Origin: an uncultured Lachnospiraceae bacterium | GTDB taxonomy: Bacteria; Bacillota; Clostridia; Lachnospirales; Lachnospiraceae | DNA length: 55,683 nt | Assembly: GCA_944380185.1 (NCBI GenBank) | Contig: CALWGV010000036.1 | Coordinates: 1 to 55,683 of the forward strand | Reading direction: 5' to 3' | Shown: in pieces, positions 26,388-37,332 of the stretch | How the letters are laid out: every line of letters starts with the position of its first letter | Position numbering within the stretch: position 1 is the first letter of the stretch | Notes under the pieces: model-generated | What the model was told of the DNA's origin: nothing | Seen by the model: the letters and a program-made list of their open reading frames with translations, nothing else | The model's database searches: none | Position numbers and translations under genes: made by a program

Positions 26388-26488
26388 CTCTGTAAACTTA
26401 TTCCGTTTTGATTGCCGCATTGCCTGTCGCTTTCCGCAAGGCCTGAATTTTACTGGTTTCTTGCCGCCATTCTTCTCAAGGCCCAATC

Positions 26489-28000
<1,512 letters not shown>

Positions 28001-28018
28001 TCACCGGATCCAGGCGCC

Positions 28019-29890
28019 TTACAGCAGCAGCGTAATCAGCGTGCTGTTTGTATCGACCTCACCCGGTTCAGCTGCCAGCACATCCAGATATTTGTCGGTG
28101 TTGCTGATGACCACAGGCGTCACCACATCGTAGCCGGCCGCCTTGATGGCCTCCACATCGAACTCCATCAGCAGCTGACCCTTCTTGATGGCGTCGCCCT
28201 GGTTTACATGAGCGGTGAAATACTTGCCGCCCAGCTCCACGGTGTCCAGACCGATGTGAATCAATACCTCAACGCCGTCGTTCGAAACCAGGCCCAGAGC
28301 GTGCTTGGTGTCAAACACAGACACAGCCGTGCCGTCCACCGGCGAGTACACCTTGCCCTCGGCAGGAATAACCGCAGCGCCCTTGCCGACGATGTTCTTG
28401 GAGAAGACCTCATCCTTTACTTCGGACAGAGGGATGGAAGTTCCCTTTACGGGGGAGGTAATCTGGATCTTCACAGTTTCGGCTGCAGCATCCTTCTTCT
28501 CCAGGGAAGCCGTCTCGGGAGCGGTCTCCGCTCCGTCCTCGGGCTCGTCTACCGGATCATCGAAGCCCAGAATCCAGGTGGCAATAGCCGTCACAACCAT
28601 GGAAATGACGATGGTAATCACCGCATTGATCACATTGGAGAGTCCCGAACCGCCGATGTATACCGGGATGGCTAACAGACCGGCTGTCGTGGAGGAATAG
28701 GTGTGAATACCGGTGATACCGGCATAGAGGCCGGCCACACCGCCGCCGATCATAGCGGCATACAGAGGTCTCTTATACTTCAGCGTTACGCCGTACAGAG
28801 CAGGCTCCGTGATACCCATCAGGCCGGTAAAACCAGCGGAAACAGCCAGCTCTTTCAGCTTCTTGTTTTTGGACTTGATGCCCACCACCAGGGAAGCCGT
28901 GCCCTGAGCAATATTGGAAGCCAGCATGCCGGGGCCAAGGATCGTGCCGTAGCCCAGGGTCGCATACTGAATCGTCTGAATAGGAGCAAAGCAGTAATGC
29001 ATACCGGTCATGACGAAGAACGGGCAGAAGGTACCCATCAGGAACGGAATCAGCCAGCCGGCGTAATCGTTCATCCAGTTGAAGCCGATAGCCAGAACCT
29101 GACCGATCAGGTTGCCCAGAGGACCTGCGATCGTAATGCCGATGATACCGGTCACGATAATGGTGATCATGGGAGCCAGGAAGATCTTCACACTCTTAGG
29201 CGAAATCTTGTTGGCGATAGGCTCCACGTAGGACTGTACCCATACAATCAGCAGGATCGGTACTACGCTGCCGGAATAGGATACCTGGGTCACCGGAATG
29301 AAGCCAAACAGACGGATCGGCGCCTCCAGGCCGGTGAAGCTGGAATGGAACAGAACGCCTGCCAGCACGGCTGCGATATAGGGGCTGCACTTAAAGCGCT
29401 TGGCTGCCGAGAAGCCCAGCAGGAAAGGCAGGAAGCTAAACAGCGCATCGCCAAAGGCATTAAAAATCTGATAGGTCTGTGAACCGGAATCCACCAAATG
29501 GAAGGCCACCAGCAGAGCCAGCAGAGCCTTGATCATACCGGAACCAGCCAGGGCCGGGATGATCGGCTGGAAGATGGCCGTCAGCGTTCCAAAGAAGGAG
29601 GAAACGATCCCCGTCTTCTCCTGGGGAGCTGCCGTCTCCTCAGCAAATTTACCCATCTTCTTGATTTCATCGCACACGTTGCTCACATCGGTTCCGATTA
29701 CCACCTGGAACTGGCCGTTTTTTGTCACGACGCCCTGAACACCGTCCAGCTTCTTTAAGCTCTCCACATCCGCTTTGCCCGTTTCCTTCAGGGTAAAGCG
29801 CAATCTGGTCATGCAGTTGGTGACACTGTCGATATTTCCCGTGCCGCCCACCAGCTTAACAATGTCGGACGCTAATTTCTTGTAGTCCAT
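28019..29890 (-). CDS. bglP: PTS beta-glucoside-specific EIIBCA transporter
   Basis: A three-domain membrane transporter (623 aa) that imports and phosphorylates beta-glucosides. The EIIB domain (about 1-85) has the phosphorylated Cys26 in SVTNCMTRLRF. The EIIC membrane domain spans about 100-460 (GSGMIKALLALLVAF, GITEPALYGVTLKYKRP). The C-terminal EIIA (about 480-620) has the His in VEVLIHIGLDTVEL. Start with AGGAGG. It follows licT by 226 bp, in which I see no second RAT or terminator. Partner of bglA. Confidence 0.95.
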   Translation of the reverse strand: MDYKKLASDIVKLVGGTGNIDSVTNCMTRLRFTLKETGKADVESLKKLDGVQGVVTKNGQFQVVIGTDVSNVCDEIKKMGKFAEETAAPQEKTGIVSSFFGTLTAIFQPIIPALAGSGMIKALLALLVAFHLVDSGSQTYQIFNAFGDALFSFLPFLLGFSAAKRFKCSPYIAAVLAGVLFHSSFTGLEAPIRLFGFIPVTQVSYSGSVVPILLIVWVQSYVEPIANKISPKSVKIFLAPMITIIVTGIIGITIAGPLGNLIGQVLAIGFNWMNDYAGWLIPFLMGTFCPFFVMTGMHYCFAPIQTIQYATLGYGTILGPGMLASNIAQGTASLVVGIKSKNKKLKELAVSAGFTGLMGITEPALYGVTLKYKRPLYAAMIGGGVAGLYAGITGIHTYSSTTAGLLAIPVYIGGSGLSNVINAVITIVISMVVTAIATWILGFDDPVDEPEDGAETAPETASLEKKDAAAETVKIQITSPVKGTSIPLSEVKDEVFSKNIVGKGAAVIPAEGKVYSPVDGTAVSVFDTKHALGLVSNDGVEVLIHIGLDTVELGGKYFTAHVNQGDAIKKGQLLMEFDVEAIKAAGYDVVTPVVISNTDKYLDVLAAEPGEVDTNSTLITLLL

Positions 29891-30116
29891 ACTCTTTCCT
29901 CCTGGAATTTCCTTTACATTGATCTTGTCTGAGATCCCGTTTCAGACCCTGCTTCAGTGTTTTAGCTCTTCATCTGGAGCCTGTCTTTCGGATCCCTTTG
30001 TTGTTTTTCGGGATCGATCTCCTGAACGGTCCCTGTGATCTATTCGGCCTGCGGCCGAAAACATCTCCGCTCTCCATCCGGCTCCTGCAGTAAGCCTTCT
30101 TTCGGGCGAAGACGCA

Positions 30117-30977
30117 TCACTCCTTGCCTTCCGCCGTGGTTATCCTCTTGATATAGACGGTCAGATATACTAACTCCTCCTCGGGGATGGCGATCTGGTA
30201 ATCCTTCCACACCAGCCTGGCAATCTTGCTGGCGCACTCATAGGCATCGGGATATTTCTTTTGGATCAGCTCCTGAAAATCCCTGTCGTCCCCGTCCAGC
30301 ATCTTGTCCTGAAACAGACGGGTGGCAAAAAACTTCAAATGGGTGATAAACCGAACAAAATGAACGGATTCGTTGTCAAAATTCGTGTGATACTGATAGC
30401 GCACTACGCTGACGATCTTCTGGATCAGTTCCGTCATGCGCACGGCGTCGTTGCGGTCCGTGGAATCGAACTCTGCATTGACGATGTAGATGGCAATGCT
30501 GCCGGCCTCGTCCTCCGGCAGCCGGTAGCCGGTGTGCTCCTCCACCAGATCCAGGCCATAGAGGGCTATCTTATATTCCTGGGGATAAAAATGTATGATT
30601 TCCCACAGCAGGGTATTTTTAAATTCCATCCCCTGCTTCATCCGCGCCACGGCAAAGCTGATGTGATCGATCAGGTTCAGAAAAATACTTTCGTCCAGCG
30701 TCGTGTCCAGAACCTCATTGGCCCTCTTCACAATCTTGTCCGCGATCTCCATATAAATTTCCGGAGTCTGGGCCAGCATGGCATAGAGCTTGCCGGCCAC
30801 TGTTTTGGACTTCAAGAAATATTCCTTATCGATCTTTTTCGGATCAGCCATATCGCCCTTTTTCGCCTTAAAGCCGATCCCCTTCCCCACCAGTATTCTC
30901 TCCTGATGGCGCTCGTTAATCGCCGTGACCACGTTATTGTTGATCACATGAACGATCTGATAACTCTTCCCACTCAT
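30117..30977 (-). CDS. licT: BglG/LicT family transcription antiterminator
   Basis: RNA-binding antiterminator (286 aa): N-terminal CAT domain (about 1-57: VHVINNNVVTAINERHQERILVG trimmed to its IxNNNVV signature) followed by two PTS-regulated domains (PRD1 about 65-170, PRD2 about 175-280), each with conserved histidines that are phosphorylated by HPr/EII. It binds the RAT hairpin in its own leader (31099-31128) to prevent termination when beta-glucosides are present. First gene of the bgl operon. Confidence 0.95.
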   Translation of the reverse strand: MSGKSYQIVHVINNNVVTAINERHQERILVGKGIGFKAKKGDMADPKKIDKEYFLKSKTVAGKLYAMLAQTPEIYMEIADKIVKRANEVLDTTLDESIFLNLIDHISFAVARMKQGMEFKNTLLWEIIHFYPQEYKIALYGLDLVEEHTGYRLPEDEAGSIAIYIVNAEFDSTDRNDAVRMTELIQKIVSVVRYQYHTNFDNESVHFVRFITHLKFFATRLFQDKMLDGDDRDFQELIQKKYPDAYECASKIARLVWKDYQIAIPEEELVYLTVYIKRITTAEGKE

Positions 30978-31061
30978 TCTTTTTCCCCCGGCAAGCCGTC
31001 CTGACCTTTTCCCTGTTCTTCGCCTGACACATCACAGACTCTATGTACAAAAAACAAAAAT

Positions 31062-31105
31062 ACACCTAATGCTGTACATCACCACTGACGTACAGCATTA
31101 GGTGT
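31062..31105 (-). terminator. Leader terminator of the bgl operon
   Basis: A perfect 16-bp stem (31062-31077 with 31090-31105), read on the minus strand as ACACCTAATGCTGTAC and its complement, followed by ATTTTTGTTTTTTG. Its 5' arm overlaps the 3' end of the RAT, so the two structures are mutually exclusive. Confidence 0.92.
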
Positions 31106-31128
31106 TGCCTGCTTCCCAGTTACAATCC
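31099..31128 (-). promoter_or_regulatory. RAT (ribonucleic antiterminator) target of LicT
   Basis: Minus strand begins GGATTGTAACTGGGAAG and ends CAGGCAACACCTA, an excellent match to the LicT/SacY-type RAT consensus (GGATTGTTACTG...GCAGGCAAAACC). Overlaps the leader terminator by 7 bases. Confidence 0.92.
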
Positions 31129-31159
31129 TAATAAAACAATTCATTCGATTACGTTACAC

Positions 31160-31188
31160 ACGATATCACAATTTTTAATATTTGTCAA
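31160..31188 (-). promoter_or_regulatory. Sigma-A promoter of the bgl operon
   Basis: Minus-strand TTGACA, 17-bp spacer, TATCGT. The RAT begins about 30 bases downstream of the -10. No convincing cre site was found by eye. Confidence 0.75.
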
Positions 31189-31196
31189 TTTATTTT

Positions 31197-31916
31197 TCAT
31201 TTTTTTGTCTCCAGCGCTGCTCTCTCCTCTGCCGTCAATGGCCTGTAGCTGCCTGCGGCCAGAGTCTCGTCCAGCGCAAGCGGTCCCATGGACAGCCGTT
31301 TCAGGGCCAGCACCCGAGAGCCCACAGCCTCCGCCATCCGCTTGATCTGGTGATAGCGTCCCTCACAGATCGTAATCTCCGCGCGCGCCTGAGGACCGTT
31401 TTCCAGCACGACGAGCCGGGCCGGGAGGGTAGGCTTGTCATCTCCTATCTCCAGCCCTTCCGCAAAACGAGCGATCATCTCCTCCGTCACCGGCCCGGCC
31501 AGAACCGCCAGATAAGTTTTATCTACATGGCGGTTCGGATGCAGCAGCCTGTGCGCCAGTTCGCCATCGTTGGTGATCAGCAGCAAGCCCTCCGTGTCCT
31601 TGTCCAGTCGGCCCACAGGGAAGAGGTCCTTACCCTGCGCTCCTTTCAGCAAGTCCAATACGGTCCGCTCCCGCCGGTCCTGGGTGGCCGACACCACTCC
31701 CGCCGGCTTGTTCAGCATATAGTAGACGAATTTTTCATAGCACACCGGTTCTCCTCTGTAGATCACCTGATCCTTCTGCGGATCGATCTTTCTGTCCGGC
31801 GACTTTTCCACCGCTCCATTCACCTGGGCCAGACCCTTTTTCAGCCCCTGTTTAATCTCGCTGCGTGTCCCTTTTCCCATGTCCGCCAGGTATTTATCCA
31901 GCCGAAGCATACCCAT
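31197..31916 (-). CDS. rsuA: 16S rRNA pseudouridine synthase, RsuA family
   Basis: 239 residues: N-terminal S4 RNA-binding domain (MLRLDKYLADMGKGTRSEIKQ) and the catalytic domain with Asp in VGRLDKDTEGLLL, then EGRYHQIKRMAEAVG. RsuA modifies U516 of 16S rRNA; relatives (RluB/E/F) modify 23S, so the target is inferred. Three ATGs lie close together; 31916 has the best spacing (7) to AAGGAGGG. Last gene of the ogt-nfo-MBOAT-DHHW-rsuA run. Confidence 0.9.
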   Translation of the reverse strand: MGMLRLDKYLADMGKGTRSEIKQGLKKGLAQVNGAVEKSPDRKIDPQKDQVIYRGEPVCYEKFVYYMLNKPAGVVSATQDRRERTVLDLLKGAQGKDLFPVGRLDKDTEGLLLITNDGELAHRLLHPNRHVDKTYLAVLAGPVTEEMIARFAEGLEIGDDKPTLPARLVVLENGPQARAEITICEGRYHQIKRMAEAVGSRVLALKRLSMGPLALDETLAAGSYRPLTAEERAALETKK

Positions 31917-31964
31917 TGCCATCCCTCCTTCCGTTCGTACTCCTCTCCCTCATATCTTCTATTT

Positions 31965-33194
31965 TCATCTTCCCAGCTTAAACACAGTGGCATCCGTGGC
32001 AAAGGCCTGCACACTGTAGAGTACCAGCAGATCCGTCACGCCGTACTGCTCAGCCAGCTGACGCAGACTCATGTTCATATAGCGCAGGTCCACCACGACG
32101 ATCCGGTCGAAGTGTTCCATGGCATAGGGGATAAAACTGTTGGCAAAAGAATCCTTCACCACCAGCAGTACAGATTCCTTGGACTCCTCCGCTCCGCCTT
32201 CCATCCCCTGTGCTTGCTCTGCCTCCTGTGCATCTGCGTTTTCCTCTGCCCCCGTTTTGTCGATCTCCAGCAGACCGTCGTTTCCCCCCAGAAATACCGC
32301 GTACTTGTCCCGGGTCGCCAGAGCATCCCAATCGTAAAAGCCTGCTGTCCTCTCGGTCAGATTGTGGGTGAGAGTCACCGCCGTATCCGTGTCATAGACG
32401 GAGATCACATCGGCCCGCCCGCCGGCATGGAGCCGCGAGTAGGTGGTTCCCCAGAAATCTTCCGCCACCGCCCTCAGGCCAGGATCCGCCGCCGGCGCAA
32501 AGCCCATGCTCTTTGCCCAGGCACAGTAGGCATAATAGGCCCCCAGTGTCGTCCAGTGGTGATCCGTCCGATAATAGATATACTCCCCGGCGTGGGCAGA
32601 CAGCGCCTCCTCTGCTTTTACAAAAAGACTTTCCGCTCCGCCCTCTGTTCCGGCTGCTGCGAGCGCCTCCCGGGAAGCCTCGATCACCTCCTCCAGATAC
32701 TCGGATTGGTCATAGACGGGGCTATGGGCAGGCAGCTTGTCCCGCAAAATCTGGCTGGATGTCGGAGCTAAAAGCACCCGTACATGATCACCGCCCAATT
32801 TGTCCGTATAATAGGCCAGCGCCTGCGCCAGCGTATCCCGATTCTGCCCTGCCTGCTCTCCTTCAAAATCCGATGCCGGGTAGTCCACGATCAGATAGTC
32901 ATCATCAGCCAGCCACACATTTTTGGTCTCCGCTTTGCCCAGCAGCATCTCCGTGCGGGTTTTCAGACCGATCCACCGATCCCTCTCCGGAAACTGATCC
33001 GTGATGTAGCTCTCATAGTCCTGGGTATAGCTGCCGGCAAAGAGGCTCTCCCAGGAGAATTCCGGCCGGCTGGCCAGATAGCGGTTTTCCGTATCCGAAT
33101 AAGCCTGATCCGGCTTCAAAAGCCCCCAAATCATGCCGCCAAAGATCAGCGCCAGAAAGGCAATCACCGGTATCCATACCGTTTTTCTCTCCAT
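31965..33194 (-). CDS. DHHW-motif protein, AlgJ/AlgX-like O-acetylation partner
   Basis: Secreted/membrane-anchored protein (409 aa): one N-terminal transmembrane segment (about 6-28) and an SGNH-like extracellular domain with the signature YRTDHHWTTLGAYYAY near the middle and LVVKDSFANSFIPY later. Such proteins work with MBOAT acyltransferases to move acetyl groups onto surface polymers. An acidic, Glu/Ala-rich insertion lies at about 325-350. Start fixed by AGGAGG 4 nt upstream, 8 bp after the MBOAT stop. Confidence 0.88.
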   Translation of the reverse strand: MERKTVWIPVIAFLALIFGGMIWGLLKPDQAYSDTENRYLASRPEFSWESLFAGSYTQDYESYITDQFPERDRWIGLKTRTEMLLGKAETKNVWLADDDYLIVDYPASDFEGEQAGQNRDTLAQALAYYTDKLGGDHVRVLLAPTSSQILRDKLPAHSPVYDQSEYLEEVIEASREALAAAGTEGGAESLFVKAEEALSAHAGEYIYYRTDHHWTTLGAYYAYCAWAKSMGFAPAADPGLRAVAEDFWGTTYSRLHAGGRADVISVYDTDTAVTLTHNLTERTAGFYDWDALATRDKYAVFLGGNDGLLEIDKTGAEENADAQEAEQAQGMEGGAEESKESVLLVVKDSFANSFIPYAMEHFDRIVVVDLRYMNMSLRQLAEQYGVTDLLVLYSVQAFATDATVFKLGR

Positions 33195-33202
33195 AAGACC
33201 TC

Positions 33203-34627
33203 CTAAAAACGAAAATACAGAAAGGGATTGTAGGTGGCATCCACCAGATAGGCCGTGCACACGACAAACATAAGGACTGAGGCAGCGCTGAAAAGAATCT
33301 GCCAGACAATCCCCTGTCCGTCCGCTCCGCCCACCCTCTGACGCGCGCGCAGAAACAGCCCTTTGACCACCGGCGTAGAACCCACAGCGCACAGAAGGAG
33401 CATCACTCCATAGTTGCCGAGCAGGTAGAGCGTCGTATCATCCACCATCCCGCCTGCGCCAAACATGGCGGCAAAATAGGGCAGTCCCGCCGCCCCATCC
33501 ACGCTGGCAAAAATCACCCAGCCGATGAGCCAGACCAGAGCCGTATAGGCCCAGGCCGCCGGCCTTGGACAGCGTTTCAGAATATTCAATAAAAAAAGCT
33601 TTTCGATTACCAGCAGCACGCCGAAATACAATCCCCATACAAAGAAATTGACGCTTGCTCCGTGCCAGATGCCGGTGAGCATCCAGACAATCAGGATGTT
33701 GCGGATCTGCGCTGCCAGACCCTTGCGGTTTCCCCCCAGAGGAATGTAGACATACTCCCGAAACCAGGTGCCCAAGGATATATGCCAGCGCCTCCAGAAC
33801 TCCGTTACACTGCGGGAAATATAGGGATAATCAAAGTTCAGCGGAAAATGGAAGCCCAGCATCAGTCCCAGGCCTCTGGCCATATCGGAGTAACCGGAAA
33901 AATCAAAATAAATCTGAAAACCGTAGGCCAAAGCGCCCAGCCATGCCGTGGCCGCCGACAGCTCGGCCGCGGGCAGAGCTGCTATCGCATCCCACAGAAG
34001 GCCGATATTGTTGGCCAGCAGCACCTTCTTTCCCAGTCCCGCCATAAAAAGCGCGATTCCGTCGGCAAAGAGGGAGGCGCTCTCCCGCCTGTCATTTAAT
34101 TCCTTCGCCACCGTCTGGTAGCGCACGATAGGACCGGCGATCAGCTGAGGGAACATGGCCACATAAGCGCCGAAATCGATGACATTCTTCTGTACATGGG
34201 CTTCTCCCCGATACACATCGATGCTGTAGGACATAGTCTGAAAGGTATAGAAGGATATGCCGATGGGCAGCGGCAGGCCGGGCAAGGGAATCGCCAGCCC
34301 CAGCGCCCGGTTGATCAGGCCGACAATAAAGTCTGTATATTTAAAAACCCCCAGCAGGCTCAGATTGATGACCACCGAGGAAATCAGGGCTGCCTTCGCC
34401 CGCCCCCGTCTTCCGGCATCCAGCGACCTGCGGATATACCAGCCGTGGGTAAAGTCCACCGCCGTGGAAAAAAGCATCAGCACCACATAGACCGGCTCTC
34501 CCCAGGCGTAAAAAATCAGACTGCCGAAAAAGAGGACGGCATTACGCCATCCCCTCGGCACGATAAAATACAAAAGCAAGATAACCGGCAGGAACCGGAA
34601 CAAAAACAGCAAGCTGCTAAATACCAT
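33203..34627 (-). CDS. MBOAT family O-acyltransferase, AlgI-like
   Basis: Polytopic membrane enzyme (474 aa, about 11-12 helices) that passes acyl groups across the membrane. The motifs are [28 protein letters not shown] (only [13 protein letters not shown] is needed) and the catalytic His in [13 protein letters not shown]. It forms the usual pair with the DHHW protein directly downstream for O-acetylation of a cell-envelope polysaccharide or teichoic acid; which one is unknown. The start (AAGGAGG, 6 nt) overlaps the nfo stop by 11 bases. Confidence 0.92.
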   Translation of the reverse strand: [474 protein letters not shown]

Positions 34628-35453
34628 GCAAAGCCTCCTTAAGCTTTCGGATTTCCTCCCCGTGTCCCGCATCGTCGCAGGGCGTCTCCAGATAAAAGGG
34701 AAGATGACAGAGCCTGGGGTGACTTAAGACGCGCAGGAGAGCGTCAAAACCGATGGTCCCCTCGCCGATTTTCGCATGACGGTCCTTATGGCTCCCCATG
34801 GGGTTCTGGCTGTCGTTCAAATGGATCGCCTTCAGCCGGCTCAGCCCGATGACGCGGTCAAACTCCTCCAGCACCTCGTCCAGATGATCCCGAATATCAT
34901 ATCCGGCATCGTAGACATGACAGGTATCCAGGCAGACACCCATATATTCCGGATATTTCACCCGGTCCAGTATGGCCCTAAGCTCCTCGAAGCGTCCGCC
35001 CACCTCGCTTCCCTTGCCCGCCATAGTCTCCAGCAGGATCGTGGTGGTCTGTCCCGGGATCACCGCCTGGTCGATGCAGTCGGCGATCAGGCCGATGGCC
35101 GTCTCCACACCCTGCCCCACATGGGAGCCCGGGTGGAAATTGTAGAGCTGGCCCGGCAGAGCCTCCATCCGCCGGATGTCATCAGCCATGGTCTCCCAGG
35201 CAAACTCCCTGGTGCGCCCCTCCTTCGCCGCCGCGTTTAGGGTATAGGGGGCGTGAGCCAGCACAAGAGGAATGCCATGGGCGGCAGCATACTCCTGAAA
35301 AGCATGGATATCCTCCAGGTTCAGCTCCTTGGCCTTTCCTCCTCTGGGATTGCGGGTAAAAAACTGAAAAGTATTGGCGCCGATGGATATCGCCGTCCTG
35401 CCCATATTGAGATAGCCCTTGGACGATGACAGATGCGCCCCAATCACAGTCAT
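34617..35453 (-). CDS. nfo: Deoxyribonuclease IV (AP endonuclease)
   Basis: Class II AP endonuclease (278 aa) of the EndoIV family with a TIM barrel and three zinc ions. Signatures: IGAHLSSSKGY at the N-terminus, LLETMAGKGSEVG, GVCLDTCHVYDAGYDI and HLNDSQNPMGSHKDRH. It repairs abasic sites, which fits the alkylation-repair gene directly upstream, whose stop overlaps its ATG (ATGA). Confidence 0.95.
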   Translation of the reverse strand: MTVIGAHLSSSKGYLNMGRTAISIGANTFQFFTRNPRGGKAKELNLEDIHAFQEYAAAHGIPLVLAHAPYTLNAAAKEGRTREFAWETMADDIRRMEALPGQLYNFHPGSHVGQGVETAIGLIADCIDQAVIPGQTTTILLETMAGKGSEVGGRFEELRAILDRVKYPEYMGVCLDTCHVYDAGYDIRDHLDEVLEEFDRVIGLSRLKAIHLNDSQNPMGSHKDRHAKIGEGTIGFDALLRVLSHPRLCHLPFYLETPCDDAGHGEEIRKLKEALHGI

Positions 35454-35983
35454 AGGATGCCCTCCAGCCGCAGCAGATATTCCTTGATGTCCAGCCCGCC
35501 GCCATATCCGGTCAGACTGCCGTCGGCCCCGATGACGCGATGGCAGGGAATCAGGATGGAAATGGGATTCTTATGATTGCCCATTCCCACTGCCCTGGCC
35601 GCACCGGGCCTGCCGATCATTGCCGCGATCTGCCCGTAGCTGCGGGTCTCCCCGTAGGGTATTGTCAGCAAGGCCCGCCATACCTGCTTCTGAAAATCCG
35701 TCCCCTCCGGAGCCAGCGGGACGGTAAACACCCGGCGTTCTCCGGCAAAATACTCCTGCAGCTCTTCATGGGTACGGCCAATCAGCTCGGTCTCCGCATA
35801 TACCGCTCCCCCGTCTTTCAGGCGTATGCCCTCCTCTTCATAGGTAGGCTCACCCTTGTACAGAAAAGCATTTGGCTTTTCCTTCCCCGCCAGAGATAGG
35901 GCGGCAAGACTGCCGCCCTTCTGTACCAATCTCATCTGTCCAACCGGGGAATCGTATTCAAAACAATAGATTTCTCCTGTCAT
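35450..35983 (-). CDS. ogt: Methylated-DNA--[protein]-cysteine S-methyltransferase
   Basis: Suicide repair protein (177 aa) that takes alkyl groups from O6-alkylguanine. The acceptor Cys is in ILIPCHRVIGADGSLTGYGGG; the helix-turn-helix is YGQIAAMIGRPGAARAVG. The N-terminal domain is short and divergent. First gene of a five-gene coupled run (ogt-nfo-MBOAT-DHHW-rsuA). Confidence 0.95.
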   Translation of the reverse strand: MTGEIYCFEYDSPVGQMRLVQKGGSLAALSLAGKEKPNAFLYKGEPTYEEEGIRLKDGGAVYAETELIGRTHEELQEYFAGERRVFTVPLAPEGTDFQKQVWRALLTIPYGETRSYGQIAAMIGRPGAARAVGMGNHKNPISILIPCHRVIGADGSLTGYGGGLDIKEYLLRLEGIL

Positions 35984-36046
35984 TTTTTCACCATCAGTTC
36001 GTCCGTCTAATTCGGTTCATTCATTCCGTTCATTCATCTGCTTCCT

Positions 36047-37195
36047 TTACTCTTTAACCACATTGCCGTCGATCAGCACATAGCGCACTTCGGTGGATAC
36101 CTCAAAAGGGCAGCCGTCCGTCACCACGATATCCGCGTCCTTCCCCTCCTCCAGGGACCCTACCCTATCCTCGATGCCAATGTGCTTTGCCGGGTTGATG
36201 GTGATGGCCTGCAGAGCCTTAAAGGGATCCATTCCCGCCTTCACCGCCATGCCGGCACACAGGGGCAGATACTGTTCCGGGATCACCGGAGAATCGGTGA
36301 TGATAGACACCTGGCATCCTGCGGCGGCCAGCACCCCAGGCGTCACCCAGCTCTTGTTGCGCAACTCATACTTGGAGGCGTTGGTCAGCGTCGGACCTAC
36401 GGCCATGGGTACATGCTCCTTCGCCAGCTCGTCCGCCACCAGATGTCCCTCCGTCACATGCTCCAGGGTAATCTTTACGCCGAACTCTCTCGCGATGCGC
36501 AGGGCGGTAAAAATATCGTCGCTGGTGTGGGCATGAGCCTTCAGGGGCATTTCTCCGGCCAGTACCGGCTGCAGAGCCTCCAGCTTCATATCAAAGGACG
36601 GTCTCTTGGTCACATCATCCCCTGCTGCAGCCTTCTTCTCTCCGTATTCCTTGGCCTTAAACAGCATCTCCCTGAGCTTGGCGGCCGTGGTCATGCGGGT
36701 AGAATTTCCCTTATCTTTATAGACTCTCTTGGGATTCTCGCCAAAAGCGCACTTCATGGCAATAGCTTCTTTTACTATCATATTTTCCACCCGGCAGCCC
36801 ACCGTCTTTAGGGCAGTAAAAGTACCTCCCAGCACATTGGCGCTGCCTGGACCGGTGGCTACACAGGTGACGCCGGCGGCAGCCGCCATGCCAAAGGCCG
36901 GATCCAAAGCCTTCACGCCGTCGATTCCTCGCAGCTGCGGCGTGACCGGATCATTGCACTCATTATAGTCCATCCCCTCAAAGCCGATGCCGTAGCCATC
37001 GAGACCGATATGGCAGTGGGCCTCCACAAAGCCGGGGTATACCTGCAGCTCCGTGGCATCCAGCACTCTGGTGTCTTCCGGGAATGCCAGATTTGTCCCG
37101 ATGCCGACAATCTTGCCCCCATCCACCAGGATATCCCCGATAAAGGTCTCCGGACTGATCGCCGTATGTATGGTTCCGTTCTTGATACAAAGCAT
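36047..37195 (-). CDS. Metal-dependent amidohydrolase (imidazolonepropionase/dihydroorotase-like)
   Basis: Amidohydrolase_1 superfamily member (382 aa) with the composite barrel: N-terminal small sandwich (IKNGTIHTA, LVDGGKIVGIG), HxH in VEAHCHIGLDGYG, His in PLKAHAHTSDD, His in ITLEHVTEGH, Asp in SIITDSPV, and the C-terminal SLEEGKDADIVVTDG. The GYGIGFEGMDYNE stretch after HxH is distinctive of a subgroup common in anaerobes; its substrate is not known to me. Start with GGAGG 8 nt upstream. Monocistronic. Confidence 0.9.
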   Translation of the reverse strand: MLCIKNGTIHTAISPETFIGDILVDGGKIVGIGTNLAFPEDTRVLDATELQVYPGFVEAHCHIGLDGYGIGFEGMDYNECNDPVTPQLRGIDGVKALDPAFGMAAAAGVTCVATGPGSANVLGGTFTALKTVGCRVENMIVKEAIAMKCAFGENPKRVYKDKGNSTRMTTAAKLREMLFKAKEYGEKKAAAGDDVTKRPSFDMKLEALQPVLAGEMPLKAHAHTSDDIFTALRIAREFGVKITLEHVTEGHLVADELAKEHVPMAVGPTLTNASKYELRNKSWVTPGVLAAAGCQVSIITDSPVIPEQYLPLCAGMAVKAGMDPFKALQAITINPAKHIGIEDRVGSLEEGKDADIVVTDGCPFEVSTEVRYVLIDGNVVKE

Positions 37196-37291
37196 GTCGG
37201 TTTCCTCCTGTCGTCAAATGATTTTATGTGTATAAATATAAGATTTTTTCTTTGCCTTGTCAACGTACGAAAGCAAATCGTAATAAAAAGG

Positions 37292-37332
37292 ATCCCACCG
37301 CTGTCATTGCATAGCCGCAGGTTCGGTGGGAT
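37292..37332 (-). terminator. Terminator of the adh-helicase operon
   Basis: Minus-strand ATCCCACCG pairs with CGGTGGGAT, with an inner CTG/CAG, and is followed by CCTTTTTATT; about 35 bases after the helicase stop. Confidence 0.75.

Noticed and set aside
26196-26486. Open frame of 96 codons between the IS and bglA
   Set aside because: Overlaps the IS end, has no ribosome site and no recognisable family; the interval is better explained by hairpins and the bgl terminator.
29891-30116. Second RAT or terminator between licT and bglP
   Set aside because: The only hairpin (TTCGGCC-GCA-GGCCGAA near 30041-30060) has no T-run, and no GGATTGTTACTG-like sequence is present.
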